Source: Chitinophaga pinensis | Lineage (GTDB): Bacteria > Bacteroidota > Bacteroidia > M30B66 | DNA length: 35,728 bases | Direction of reading: 5' to 3' | NCBI GenBank assembly: GCA_945883545.1 | Contig: CAMCXT010000031.1 | Location: 1 to 35,728, forward strand | Part shown: positions 18,301 through 23,116 of the stretch, piece after piece | Numbering within the stretch: the first letter of the stretch is position 1 | How the letters are laid out: the number at the start of each line of letters is the position of its first letter | Position numbers and translations under genes: made by a program | The notes under the pieces: generated by a model | What the model was told of the DNA's origin: nothing | Seen by the model: the letters and a program-made list of their open reading frames with translations, nothing else | The model's database searches: none

Positions 18301-18862
18301 TACAGGTCTGGGCGACGGCTCACCACTTCCAGTTGAGTTGCTTGATTTCACGGCAACAGCTGAGTTTGATGTTGTGCATTTAAATTGGACTACTGCATCG
18401 GAGATCAACAATGCTTGGTTTGAGGCGGAAAGAAGCACGGATGTCGTTCATTTTGAATCGATTCTTCAACAAGTTGGTGCAGGTAATTCATCACTAATTA
18501 GGAATTATCAAGACATAGACAAACAACCTCTGTCAGGAGTTTCTTACTATCGTTTGAAACAAGTTGATTTTAATGGAGATTACAGTTATTCTGATATTGT
18601 TCCAGTACACTTCGACTTAGGGAAATTGGATGTACTATCCGCCGTAGGTGGTCAAGACAATGCTTTAACAATCAACTTCAATAAGGAAGTAAAACAGCCA
18701 CAATTTAGCTTGTTTGACCTTTCTGGAAGATTATTGGTAAATCATCAGAGTGGATCGAATGGAAGTCAGTTTAATGTTCCAGTTGAAAATCTTCCGCAAG
18801 GTATTTATTTACTCAAGTGCAGCGTTGGTGAGGAACACATCCTCCGAAAAGTAAAATATTGA
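9359..18862 (+). CDS. Giant T9SS-secreted multidomain surface protein (3167 aa)
   Basis: The N-terminus has a long polar segment and then a hydrophobic signal core (residues about 24-38) ending VASGQ; no later ATG fits, so this start stands. Order of modules: two tandem 150-residue repeats (239-388, 389-538); two FN3-like modules ending in YRAYATNSNGVTSYG (about 650-748) and YVRAYATNTAGTGYG (about 1244-1341), with further FN3-like segments between and after; a lectin-like jelly-roll segment (about 1588-1735, opening IETFEPG and closing LNIDNISISD); then a long beta-helix-like region from about 1968 (GNWNTPASW) with recurring VxFNGSNAQN and CxGGERF units; a conserved pre-CTD module from about 2990 (LPVELLDFTA, SYYRLKQVDFNGDYSYSDI); and a type A T9SS sorting domain from about 3090 (SLFDLSGRLL, LPQGIYLLKC). 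Size and architecture suggest an adhesin or gliding-surface protein; that function is inference. Confidence 0.9.
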   Translation: MYQHFSRISEIKFKLKSLNKGLQYAFIFLGFLFHSTVASGQTFYNMSVANYSQNFTNIANTTAWPNGFNGTESQMWRTATSVATSTVNTATAFVTGTAGGVQRGTGALILLATGTNSTATDLLLNFSGRNAGTISLDWAKVVNTASATPRSSDLKIQYSINNGSTFTDLTGYTFPRVLNNATAQSGNLTSIALPAVLNNQNQVVIRFYSWNNAQTGGSGNRPKISIDNVVVTSTAAASPTITLSSPAQTAASNITQSSTNNIISHFQAAVSTANATLNTLAFTTSGTQLAGDLTGNFKLFYGTTNVFASATQIATVASGSPGTRSFTGLTQAINSGVTGYFWIVADASATSGGNRTLTVAANPILTFAAGTPSGTIAAGGTKTFITPVPTITLSSPAQTGASNIAQSSTNNIISHFQAAVSTANATLNTLAFTTTGTQLAGDLTGNFKLFYGTTNVFASATQISTVASGAPGTRSFTGLTQAINSGVTGYFWILADASATSGGNRTLTVSANPVLTFAAGTPTGTITAGGTKTFIDPVSPSLSANTLNAFGSQCVGSTYGPNTFTVTGALLTSANVTVSALSGFEFATAAGGPYAASLSLPQPGGAYSQTIYVRFLPIAAIVYNGNIVVGGGGASSINVAASASGITGAVAVTTTAATSISATTAVSGGSAVSTTCGTITAKGVVWGLTANPTVPSANSTNDGAGTANFTSNVSGLTPGTTYNYRAYATNSNGVTSYGANQTFTTLSLEPTAHAASFTVSSPTSSSLTLNFSAASTITNAAGYLIIRRTGAAPTGTPTDATSYSVGNTIGDGTVAAIISSTATTSTLISGLANATNYHFRLIPFGYNGSNPASYNYYTAPTIPNANGTTLSAPVTIVTFPSTWSGFTTTAPSTSQDANIAGTVTATRAAGLNAVSSNARFNSDNWPSSTTLTLAGNTDYITFTVNAASGYVINLAGAALNFTLGSSVTGPINYAVYSSVDGFASTAAQIGANLTTSSTSVTFPNTASYNNLTTVEFRIYGFNASAAGGTGGFASMNLTGNLVSIGTITTGTVSTSICAGTTGISVPFTYTPSVNFPSGTTVFTAQLSNASGSFATPAVLQNVLSNGSGSQSISVNIPSATPTGTGYRMRVVSTTPSATGIDNGSNINIQNSTTSIAPVAVQNLNPSVNGSTLTVTEGATAVSRQWSFGTTSGGPYLSNLGTASTQIPNFATPGTYYIVCKSTYGAPCNLTVESNEVQINVTVGLPVLSTTTPTAIDENSAQSGGNITNDGGAAVTSRGIVWNTSTTPVLPGLGNIASGSGLGTFTSAITALAPQTRYYVRAYATNTAGTGYGNEQNFYTLSNSPEIQAGNLIVNAFSTTQLDLSWDAAQFPATGATTKGYVLIRAVSPTLPTLISSNGQAPLPGAGTTIVSSTIAELTSTFSNILLASSTTYNYLLVPFCWDGTNAATYHYLTNLAPEGSGTTLIGSCSEPSNGATSPFTSGNTATQISLTTSTGNGDGRLAVVSTSPITVVPENGIVYNANSQFGLGDNLGSFTYAVYSGSSNVVVVTGLAPSTTYYFAVFEFNSAGQCYKVTAPGTVSSATLSAPSVIETFEPGTKSSYTVGNDVCNLGSWNFSDALIGTDANDRKIGLKSARIRNSGSITMNFDKINGAGTIQVRHGKYGTDANSTWRMDVSTNGGATFDAWSSSVITTSTTTLATQNFAVNLNGAIRIRIVKLSGGSARLNIDNISISDFVSGNSTSTGAIAGSPFCVSDLSGIALNVPYTATGVFGTLNVFTAQLSDANGSFAIPTVIGTLTGNALTGTIPATIPAGTVSGTGYRIRVVTSEPVTPLANVSQNSTNLSVFLNAPDVSGFNATTLSGSSVQLAWSLPTGCFDEILVVGRLGSLVNAIPTGNGSLYTANAIFGTIGTNANLPAGNFAVYKAAAGANVTITGLTAGSTYFFEIFTRKGTNWSDGVILSIEPINTLIGDFRSTATGNWNTPASWQRWNGTTWVNCTTLSSPNQWPNQGGTSGSAGTINVTIQSGHTITVSTSAASQAINNLTVNAGGKLFTNNTLLNGNRYLTIYGDIKCNGEIGNGSATYDNISFNVEGNPTSISGTGTFNASRIRKNFSTNVTTNLIIAMNVGLRFAAGVGNSSGTQIYSNVSGTVFNMTINENVTVTLNRDVGLSGNISVDGIDGEGSGERGGTFTINGILNIPGTLFTMTDNLTSPVSYIIGTSGVVNCVSVCTGNTASTGNGSLGGTCTLRILNGGKLNMTDNKPFNLRNNTVSPFTYVEGIGFNNNTFDLQPGSIVQFSSPSGDQPVTSTLTYSNLLLTNGANKVISATLNVLQDITMESPSVFIPQGNTINIGGDWRNYSETGFTEGTTSGTVVFNGSNAQNIYCAGGERFYNVTISNSSVSGVTLRNNITLANDLDLGTAGRLFFGPSPTVCNLSKMTASSNTFKGSATALVDMSQAEHILLIGCETPSYSGNLSAGNLSLVNYNRNSLSAVSGNQNILCNLVYANLSLSGSDTKFTNDNFSVNQSLVADGGNTVVEATVLGKTLTLGGNLTLAGGATMNDNCLDNLEIITSGNASQVFDSQTKNIKCFNLKSTKTSGGISLVGPTGQSETNIKNDWTLDYSGSANFNDNGNLLKVGDDIELGGALSNAANFNLTGTVELNGIGAAVDVHISDVATTGSSKAELNHLIISTGELSGSLKTVQTYPSASGGTLTIKGDMTIVQGTNGAELESNSNQLFVGGNWTNWDASAFKQGTGNVTFNGSNAQNLACTGGERFHSFTINNTSSTGISVIGGDLSVDQQINFTDGLLDLNTNDLLLGTSSSNAVVLGGNSGSYAIVWDGTANGKIIHQVNTNTDAYYFPMGDDAEFSPATVDLNTGTLSSARLEGSVISLPHPQLGTSTNYLNRYWLIEPVGISNPGYNIQFSYATADAVGPEGSLFPAKYNAGGWQTPVGSGSLAQIGTGSVNTGLRTFTWNGLIDFSEFTGLGDGSPLPVELLDFTATAEFDVVHLNWTTASEINNAWFEAERSTDVVHFESILQQVGAGNSSLIRNYQDIDKQPLSGVSYYRLKQVDFNGDYSYSDIVPVHFDLGKLDVLSAVGGQDNALTINFNKEVKQPQFSLFDLSGRLLVNHQSGSNGSQFNVPVENLPQGIYLLKCSVGEEHILRKVKY
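10073..10972 (+). repeat. Tandem 450-bp duplication inside the giant gene
   Basis: Copies at 10073-10522 and 10523-10972 are exactly 150 codons each with no indel. A hand count gives about 57 differences (roughly 87% identity), mostly at third positions, so the protein copies are more alike than the DNA. The junction falls on a Pro codon (PTITLSSPAQ in both). This is in-frame domain duplication under purifying selection. Confidence 0.92.
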
Positions 18863-18880
18863 TTCTACGTAAATTATTCT

Positions 18881-18913
18881 AAAAGCCAATCTATCTTTAG
18901 GTTGGCTTTTTTT
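18881..18913 (+). terminator. Rho-independent terminator after the giant gene
   Basis: A 13-bp stem (18881-18893 with 18898-18910, two T-G or C-G-compatible central pairs) with loop TCTT and a T run to 18913. It separates the giant gene from the serine hydrolase gene. Confidence 0.9.
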
Positions 18914-18959
18914 ATGCCGCAATATTAAACTTTACCAAACGAAAATTGTCTGCGCGATT

Positions 18960-20240
18960 ATGAAAAAACTGGTTCTATTATTCGTCTTTATACAAGGAAT
19001 TGTCAATGCTCAAACACTATATTTTCCGCCAATTACAGGCAATGAGTGGGAAACCATGTCGCCCGAAAGTTTGAATTGGTGTCCGGATTCTTTGCAAGCA
19101 TTAATTGATTACGTAGGTCAAAACAATTCGAAAGCATTTATCATCTTGAAAGATGGGAAAATTGTTACCGAGAATTATTACAATGGTTTCTTAGCTACCG
19201 ACAATTGGTTTTGGGCATCGGCAGGTAAAACTGTTACTGCATTTCTAGTTGGAATGGCACAGCAAGAAGGCTTGTTGGATATTCATCAGCCATCGTCGCT
19301 TTATCAAGGTGAAGGCTGGACAGTTTGCACACCAGAACAAGAAGAAGCGATTACCGTATGGCATCAACTCACTATGACTAGCGGATTGTTGACAGATGGC
19401 GTGAATCTAGATTGTACAGACGATACCTGTTTACAGTACTTCACAGAACCAGGCTCAAGATGGTACTATCATAATTCGCCTTACACACGACTCGATAAAG
19501 TAATAGAAGGCGCTTCTGGAATTACGTTCAATCAATTCTACAATACTCGTCTCAAGAACAGGATCGGGATGAATGGATTGTATTTGCCTAACGGATACAA
19601 CAATGTGAATTTCAGTACACCAAGAAGTTTTGCAAGATTTGGCTTGTTGATGTTAAATCGCGGCATTTGGGCCAACGACACACTGATGGAAGACCAAAGC
19701 TACTTTGATGCGATGGTGAATACATCTCAAGATCTGAATAAATCTTATGGATATCTCACATGGTTAAATGGCAAAGAAAGCTATCAGTTACCAGGAGTCA
19801 CTGTGAATATCCTGGGCTATACGCTTCCAGATGCTCCTGCCGATTTGTTTGCAGCATTAGGAAAAGATGGACAATACAACTTGATCATTCCGTCTCAGAA
19901 CATGGTTGTAATCCGAATGGGAGAAGATGCAGATGGCATCACTGGCTTGGTTCCAACTATTCTGGCCAACGAGATCATGAGAAGGTTAGGTTCTATGGAT
20001 TGTAACATCACTTCAACAGTTCAGCTTCAAAATTGGGAACCTCAAGTAATTATCCAACAGCATCAAATTGAAGTCCTGAATGGCAGTCTGGAAGGTTTGG
20101 AATTGTATGATTTACAAGGACGAAGAATTCAGGATTCATCTAACAACACCATCTATACTTCAGGAATTCAAAGTGGGATTTATATTCTGTCTATGCGTTC
20201 AAACCACGGAACGAAGCACCAAAAAGTCTTTCTACAGTAA
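18960..20240 (+). CDS. T9SS-secreted serine hydrolase, beta-lactamase (class C/esterase) fold
   Basis: Signal peptide at residues 1-17 (ending VNA, mature QTLYF). The catalytic region follows the class C beta-lactamase/penicillin-binding fold: S87-x-x-K90 in WASAGKTV, the Y170-x-N172 motif in WYYHNSPY, and GKDGQ as the likely equivalent of the third (KTG/HxG) motif. The closest types are DD-peptidase-like esterases and carboxypeptidases; true beta-lactam hydrolysis cannot be claimed. The final 60 or so residues are a type A T9SS sorting domain (LEGLELYDLQGRRI, SGIYILSM), so the enzyme should act at the cell surface or outside the cell. The gene has terminators or non-coding DNA on both sides and looks monocistronic; I found no convincing promoter in the 97-bp gap before it. 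Confidence 0.88.
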   Translation: MKKLVLLFVFIQGIVNAQTLYFPPITGNEWETMSPESLNWCPDSLQALIDYVGQNNSKAFIILKDGKIVTENYYNGFLATDNWFWASAGKTVTAFLVGMAQQEGLLDIHQPSSLYQGEGWTVCTPEQEEAITVWHQLTMTSGLLTDGVNLDCTDDTCLQYFTEPGSRWYYHNSPYTRLDKVIEGASGITFNQFYNTRLKNRIGMNGLYLPNGYNNVNFSTPRSFARFGLLMLNRGIWANDTLMEDQSYFDAMVNTSQDLNKSYGYLTWLNGKESYQLPGVTVNILGYTLPDAPADLFAALGKDGQYNLIIPSQNMVVIRMGEDADGITGLVPTILANEIMRRLGSMDCNITSTVQLQNWEPQVIIQQHQIEVLNGSLEGLELYDLQGRRIQDSSNNTIYTSGIQSGIYILSMRSNHGTKHQKVFLQ

Positions 20241-20275
20241 TTTATAAAACTCATCTACAGGCACTTAGATATTTT

Positions 20276-20329
20276 AGTGAATAATTATTCATCTATTCAA
20301 TTGGATGAATAATTATTCACTTATCTTTG
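20276..20329 (+). promoter_or_regulatory. TetR operator and promoter
   Basis: A perfect 18-bp inverted repeat, AGTGAATAATTATTCATC (20276-20293) and its complement at 20304-20321, is separated by 10 bp. Each arm contains the same 14-bp palindrome TGAATAATTATTCA, with centres 28 bp apart, so two repressor dimers could bind. The -7 box TATCTTTG (20322-20329) abuts the second palindrome, and a TTGG at 20301-20304 serves as -33 with 17-bp spacing. Bound repressor would occlude the promoter of the TetR-SDR operon. Transcription should begin at or just before the ATG at 20337. Confidence 0.85.
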
Positions 20330-20336
20330 TGATGTT

Positions 20337-20918
20337 ATGTCGAAGCCTAAAGATGAACAGAAAATAGAGTCGATTAGAACGGCTTGCATCCGCATTGTGT
20401 TGCAAACTGGATTTAATGGGCTAAGGATGGCAGATGTGGCCAAAGAGGCAGGGATTGCAACTGGTACACTTTACATTTATTATCATGATAAACAATCGCT
20501 GGTAATTGATGTATTTCAACGAACCAAGCAGGAGATTTCAGAGGCTTTATTCCGTTTCACACCTGCGGGAAATGATTTTACATCTGTGTTTCGAGGATGG
20601 TGGTTTAACTATTTCCATTTTGCAATTAGCAATCCAGAAAAGATTCTATTCGCTGAGCAATTCCTTTACAGTGGACTAATTCCTTCGGCGGTGGTTGAAG
20701 AAACAGATCGATTGTTTTTGCCTTTAGATGCTTTTTTGGTTAATGCACGAGAGGCTGGATTGATTTTAAGGCTTGACACAGAAATAATAAAAGCACAATT
20801 AACTGCACCAGTTCACACTTTACTGAAAGTGAAAGAGAAAAATCCCGAATTGCTCGATCATCAATCGGTTGAAGGAATTTTTCAAATGGCCTGGCAAAGC
20901 ATCCAACCCCAAAAATAG
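20337..20918 (+). CDS. TetR/AcrR family transcriptional regulator
   Basis: A 193-residue one-domain repressor. The N-terminal helix-turn-helix is clear (residues 28-56: GLRMADVAKEAGIATGTLY followed by YYHDKQSL), and the C-terminal part is the divergent ligand-binding helical domain, here rich in aromatic residues (WWFNYFHF). The double palindrome upstream is the obvious operator, so it should repress its own operon. The next gene, a short-chain dehydrogenase, starts 2 bp after the stop and must be co-transcribed, suggesting that the inducer is a substrate or product of that enzyme, or a related lipid or xenobiotic; this is inference. The ATG at 20337 lies 7 bp after the -7 box, consistent with a leaderless message. 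Confidence 0.94.
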   Translation: MSKPKDEQKIESIRTACIRIVLQTGFNGLRMADVAKEAGIATGTLYIYYHDKQSLVIDVFQRTKQEISEALFRFTPAGNDFTSVFRGWWFNYFHFAISNPEKILFAEQFLYSGLIPSAVVEETDRLFLPLDAFLVNAREAGLILRLDTEIIKAQLTAPVHTLLKVKEKNPELLDHQSVEGIFQMAWQSIQPQK

Positions 20919-20920
20919 AA

Positions 20921-21739
20921 ATGAAAAAGACCGTTTTAATTACCGGCGCTTCCAGTGGAATCGGCAGAGCAGCAGTACATGAATTTGCCCAACTAGGCTG
21001 GCAAGTAGCAGCAACAATGCGAAATCCTGAAAAGGAAAATGAATTACAAAATTTAAATGATGTGCATTTGTTTTCACTCGATGTAAGCGACGAAAATTCT
21101 GTGAAATCAGCATTTGTAAAAATCATCCAAAAATTTGGAAAATTAGATGCTGTAGTGAACAATGCAGGATACGGTGTAGATGGTGTTTTCGAAGCGATGA
21201 CAGATGAAGTTATTGAAAAACAATACAATACCAACGTTTTTGGTTTGATGCGCGTAACAAGAGAAGCTATCAAACAAATGCGAGAGAATCAAGGAGGGAA
21301 CATAGTACAAGTTTCATCGATGGGCGGAAGAATTGCATTCCCTTTGTTCAGTATTTACCATGGCACTAAATGGGCTGTGGAAGGGTTCTCGGAATCTTTG
21401 CAATACGAAGTTGAGCAATTTAACATTCGAATAAAATTGATCGAGCCAGGAGCGATTAAAACCGAATTCTATGGTCGCTCTAGAACCTTTGTTCAACCAG
21501 ATTACACAAAAGCCTATGATGCATTTGTTAAAAATGCAGATAAGGTGCGAGAAGAAGCCGGCGACAAAGGAGATACAGCAGAAAAGGTGGCGAAGGCTAT
21601 TGTAAAGGCAGCAACCGACAAATCAGGAAAACTCCGCTATCCAGTAGGAAACCCAGCACCAGCAATTTTGTTGCTCCGCAGAATTATTCCATTTTCATGG
21701 TGGAAAGGCATTGTTAAAATGACTTATAAAATGAAATAA
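20921..21739 (+). CDS. Short-chain dehydrogenase/reductase (classical SDR)
   Basis: Classical SDR of 272 residues with every expected element: TGASSGIG (8-15) for cofactor binding, D54 after the second beta strand, NNAG (80-83), N104, and the catalytic S132/S133, Y146 and K150 (YHGTK). R34 in MRNP, after the second beta strand, would favour NADP(H). The C-terminal 40 residues are basic and hydrophobic (RRIIPFSWWKGIVKM), a possible membrane-contact tail. The substrate cannot be assigned; such proteins are often annotated as oxidoreductases acting on lipid, steroid-like or retinoid-like alcohols. It is the second gene of the TetR operon, 2 bp behind the regulator, and a terminator follows. Confidence 0.93.
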   Translation: MKKTVLITGASSGIGRAAVHEFAQLGWQVAATMRNPEKENELQNLNDVHLFSLDVSDENSVKSAFVKIIQKFGKLDAVVNNAGYGVDGVFEAMTDEVIEKQYNTNVFGLMRVTREAIKQMRENQGGNIVQVSSMGGRIAFPLFSIYHGTKWAVEGFSESLQYEVEQFNIRIKLIEPGAIKTEFYGRSRTFVQPDYTKAYDAFVKNADKVREEAGDKGDTAEKVAKAIVKAATDKSGKLRYPVGNPAPAILLLRRIIPFSWWKGIVKMTYKMK

Positions 21740-21759
21740 GTGGATCAATAACTTCATTT

Positions 21760-21798
21760 AAAGAGCTGAATAATTAATCAATTGTTCAGCTCTTTTTT
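21760..21798 (+). terminator. Rho-independent terminator after the TetR-SDR operon
   Basis: AAAGAGCTGAA (21760-21770) pairs with TTCAGCTCTTT (21785-21795), with an inner AATT/AATT helix, followed by a T run. Confidence 0.9.
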
Positions 21799-21846
21799 AT
21801 TTAGAGGAATCTGCAATAAAATTGACCATGAGAAATAAACAATTAA

Positions 21847-21992
21847 TGTGCACAAATAAATTTGCAAAACAATTATTTTTTCCGTTGGGAATAAACCCAC
21901 ACTATCCCCTACCCACAGAGGTAATATACAAATTGAAAATCAATTAGTCGTGTATGAAACGGTTAGAATCGGTTAGTTATAAACTTGAATGT
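21847..21992. repeat. 146-bp direct repeat, copy 1
   Basis: First of two copies in the 524-bp gap between the SDR gene and the broken DUF2007 gene. It contains a -7-like box (TAAATTTG, 21857-21864), a small hairpin TGGG-AATAAA-CCCA, an AATTG/CAATT hairpin and a tandem CGGTTAG pair. It has no open frame and no terminal inverted repeat, so an insertion sequence is not supported. It differs from copy 2 at 7 positions with no indel. Confidence 0.93.
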
Positions 21993-22048
21993 TGGCAATT
22001 TTTCAAAGTATCCTAAAATCAATAATCCCAAAGGATATTCACCGAATT

Positions 22049-22194
22049 TGTGCAGAAATAAATTTGCGAATTAATTAATTTTTCCGTTGGGAATAAACCC
22101 ACACTATCCCCTACCCACAGAGGAAATATACAAATTGAAATTCAATTAGTCGTGTATGAAACGGTTAGAATCGGTTAGTTATAAACTTGAATGT
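22049..22194. repeat. 146-bp direct repeat, copy 2
   Basis: Second copy, offset exactly 202 bp from the first, about 95% identical. The 56-bp spacer carries its own small hairpin (TATCCT/AGGATA). Differences cluster in the A/T stretch after the -7-like box; the centre from CCGTTGGG to CAGAGG and the end from AATTAGTCG to GAATGT are unchanged. After it, 22195-22263 is AT-rich with no visible promoter match. Confidence 0.93.
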
Positions 22195-22263
22195 GAATAA
22201 ATCCCAAATCGACTTAAATTTCTAAAACAAACGATTATATTTATCTCTTAAAAATAAAAATCA

Positions 22264-22905
22264 TTGAAAGATCTGCACACTCAATGTAGATCCTTTTATA
22301 CCGAACAAGAAGCATTAGATGTCTGCGCACTTCTCTTTCAAAACGGTATACTAGCAAACCTAAAAAATAGCCTAGAAAATAAAGACGTCCCCAACCTTAT
22401 TCAAGTGGGGCATGTGACTTATGAAGTCTATATCTCCAAAGAGGATGAACAAAAAGCAGAAGAAATACTTCGATTAAATGAAATAAACGATGAGCCCAGT
22501 GAGGACTATTACCTAAATCAATTCAACAAGGAAGAACTATTGAACGTTCTCATTGATGCAATAGATTGGAGCTAATATGATGTTGGACTAGCGGAGAAAA
22601 TTTTGATAGAACGAGGAGAAACCTTAGACCCAAAATACATCGAAACTGAAAGACAAAAAAGAATCGATGCCTTGAAGACATTTGATAAAATGCCAAACTT
22701 TCAAATTGCATTCGGCTACATTCTTGGTTTTGCATTCGCGCCTGTGGCGATAATAATCGGTTATTCAATCTATGTAGACAAAAAAGTGTTGCCCGATGGC
22801 AGTAAAATGTTTCGGTACAGCAATTATGATAGAGGGAATGGAATATTCATCATTATACTTAGTTGTTTTATGATGGCTTCGTACTTCTTCTACTTTTTTT
22901 ATTAA
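22264..22905 (+). pseudogene. DUF2007-type membrane protein gene, interrupted by one in-frame stop
   Basis: Two open segments (22264-22575 and 22576-22905) are in the same frame and separated only by TAA at 22573. The first part resembles DUF2007 (FYTEQEALDVCALLFQNGI, then VYISKEDEQKAEEIL). The second continues a domain arrangement I know from Flavobacteriia: the usual DEWSEFDYxLAxKILxERG is here IDAIDWS-stop-YDVGLAEKILIERG, so TAA replaces a Glu codon (GAA). Two membrane segments follow (IAFGYILGFAFAPVAIIIGYS and the C-terminal IFIIILSCFMMASYFFYFFY). The start is also weak: no ATG exists before the stop, and an in-frame TAA at 22255 leaves only TTG at 22264, at the position where relatives have ATG. 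Either a recent pseudogene or a sequencing error; family function is unknown. Confidence 0.75.
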
Positions 22906-23066
22906 TACACACTAAATCCCCTCTCATTAACTAGCTGAAAATCATTCTTGCAAAACCACAATAGGTTGATGATCAAATTCTATAAGTGATTTTTTATAAG
23001 TTATCTTGCCCAAGAGATAGAATTACACAAAGGCATACCTAGGTTAAAACTAGAATCAAAGTACAA

Positions 23067-23097
23067 TTTGACATAGAAGCCACTTTGCCTATCTTGC
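23067..23097 (+). promoter_or_regulatory. Promoter of the M3 peptidase gene
   Basis: TTTG (23067-23070) and TATCTTGC (23090-23097) are separated by exactly 19 bp; the -7 box departs from consensus at its last two bases. Transcription would start near 23103, about 14 bases before the ATG. The rest of 22906-23066 has no visible feature. Confidence 0.5.
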
Positions 23098-23116
23098 CAC
23101 CACAAAAATCATCTTC

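Noticed and set aside
9514..18438. Many antisense open frames inside the giant gene (for example 13259-13555 and 15781-16176)
   Set aside because: They are by-products of the Thr/Ser/Gly-rich repetitive coding strand, with no starts, promoters or recognisable domains.
20921..21739. Antisense open frames over TetR and SDR genes (20740-21273)
   Set aside because: They are shadows of well-supported plus-strand genes.
21847..22194. CRISPR array or insertion sequence
   Set aside because: Only two copies of 146 bp are present, with no spacer regularity, cas gene, transposase or terminal inverted repeats.
22603..22905. A separate small membrane protein gene
   Set aside because: It is in frame with the segment before it across one stop codon and the joined protein matches a known arrangement, so it is the second half of a broken gene.
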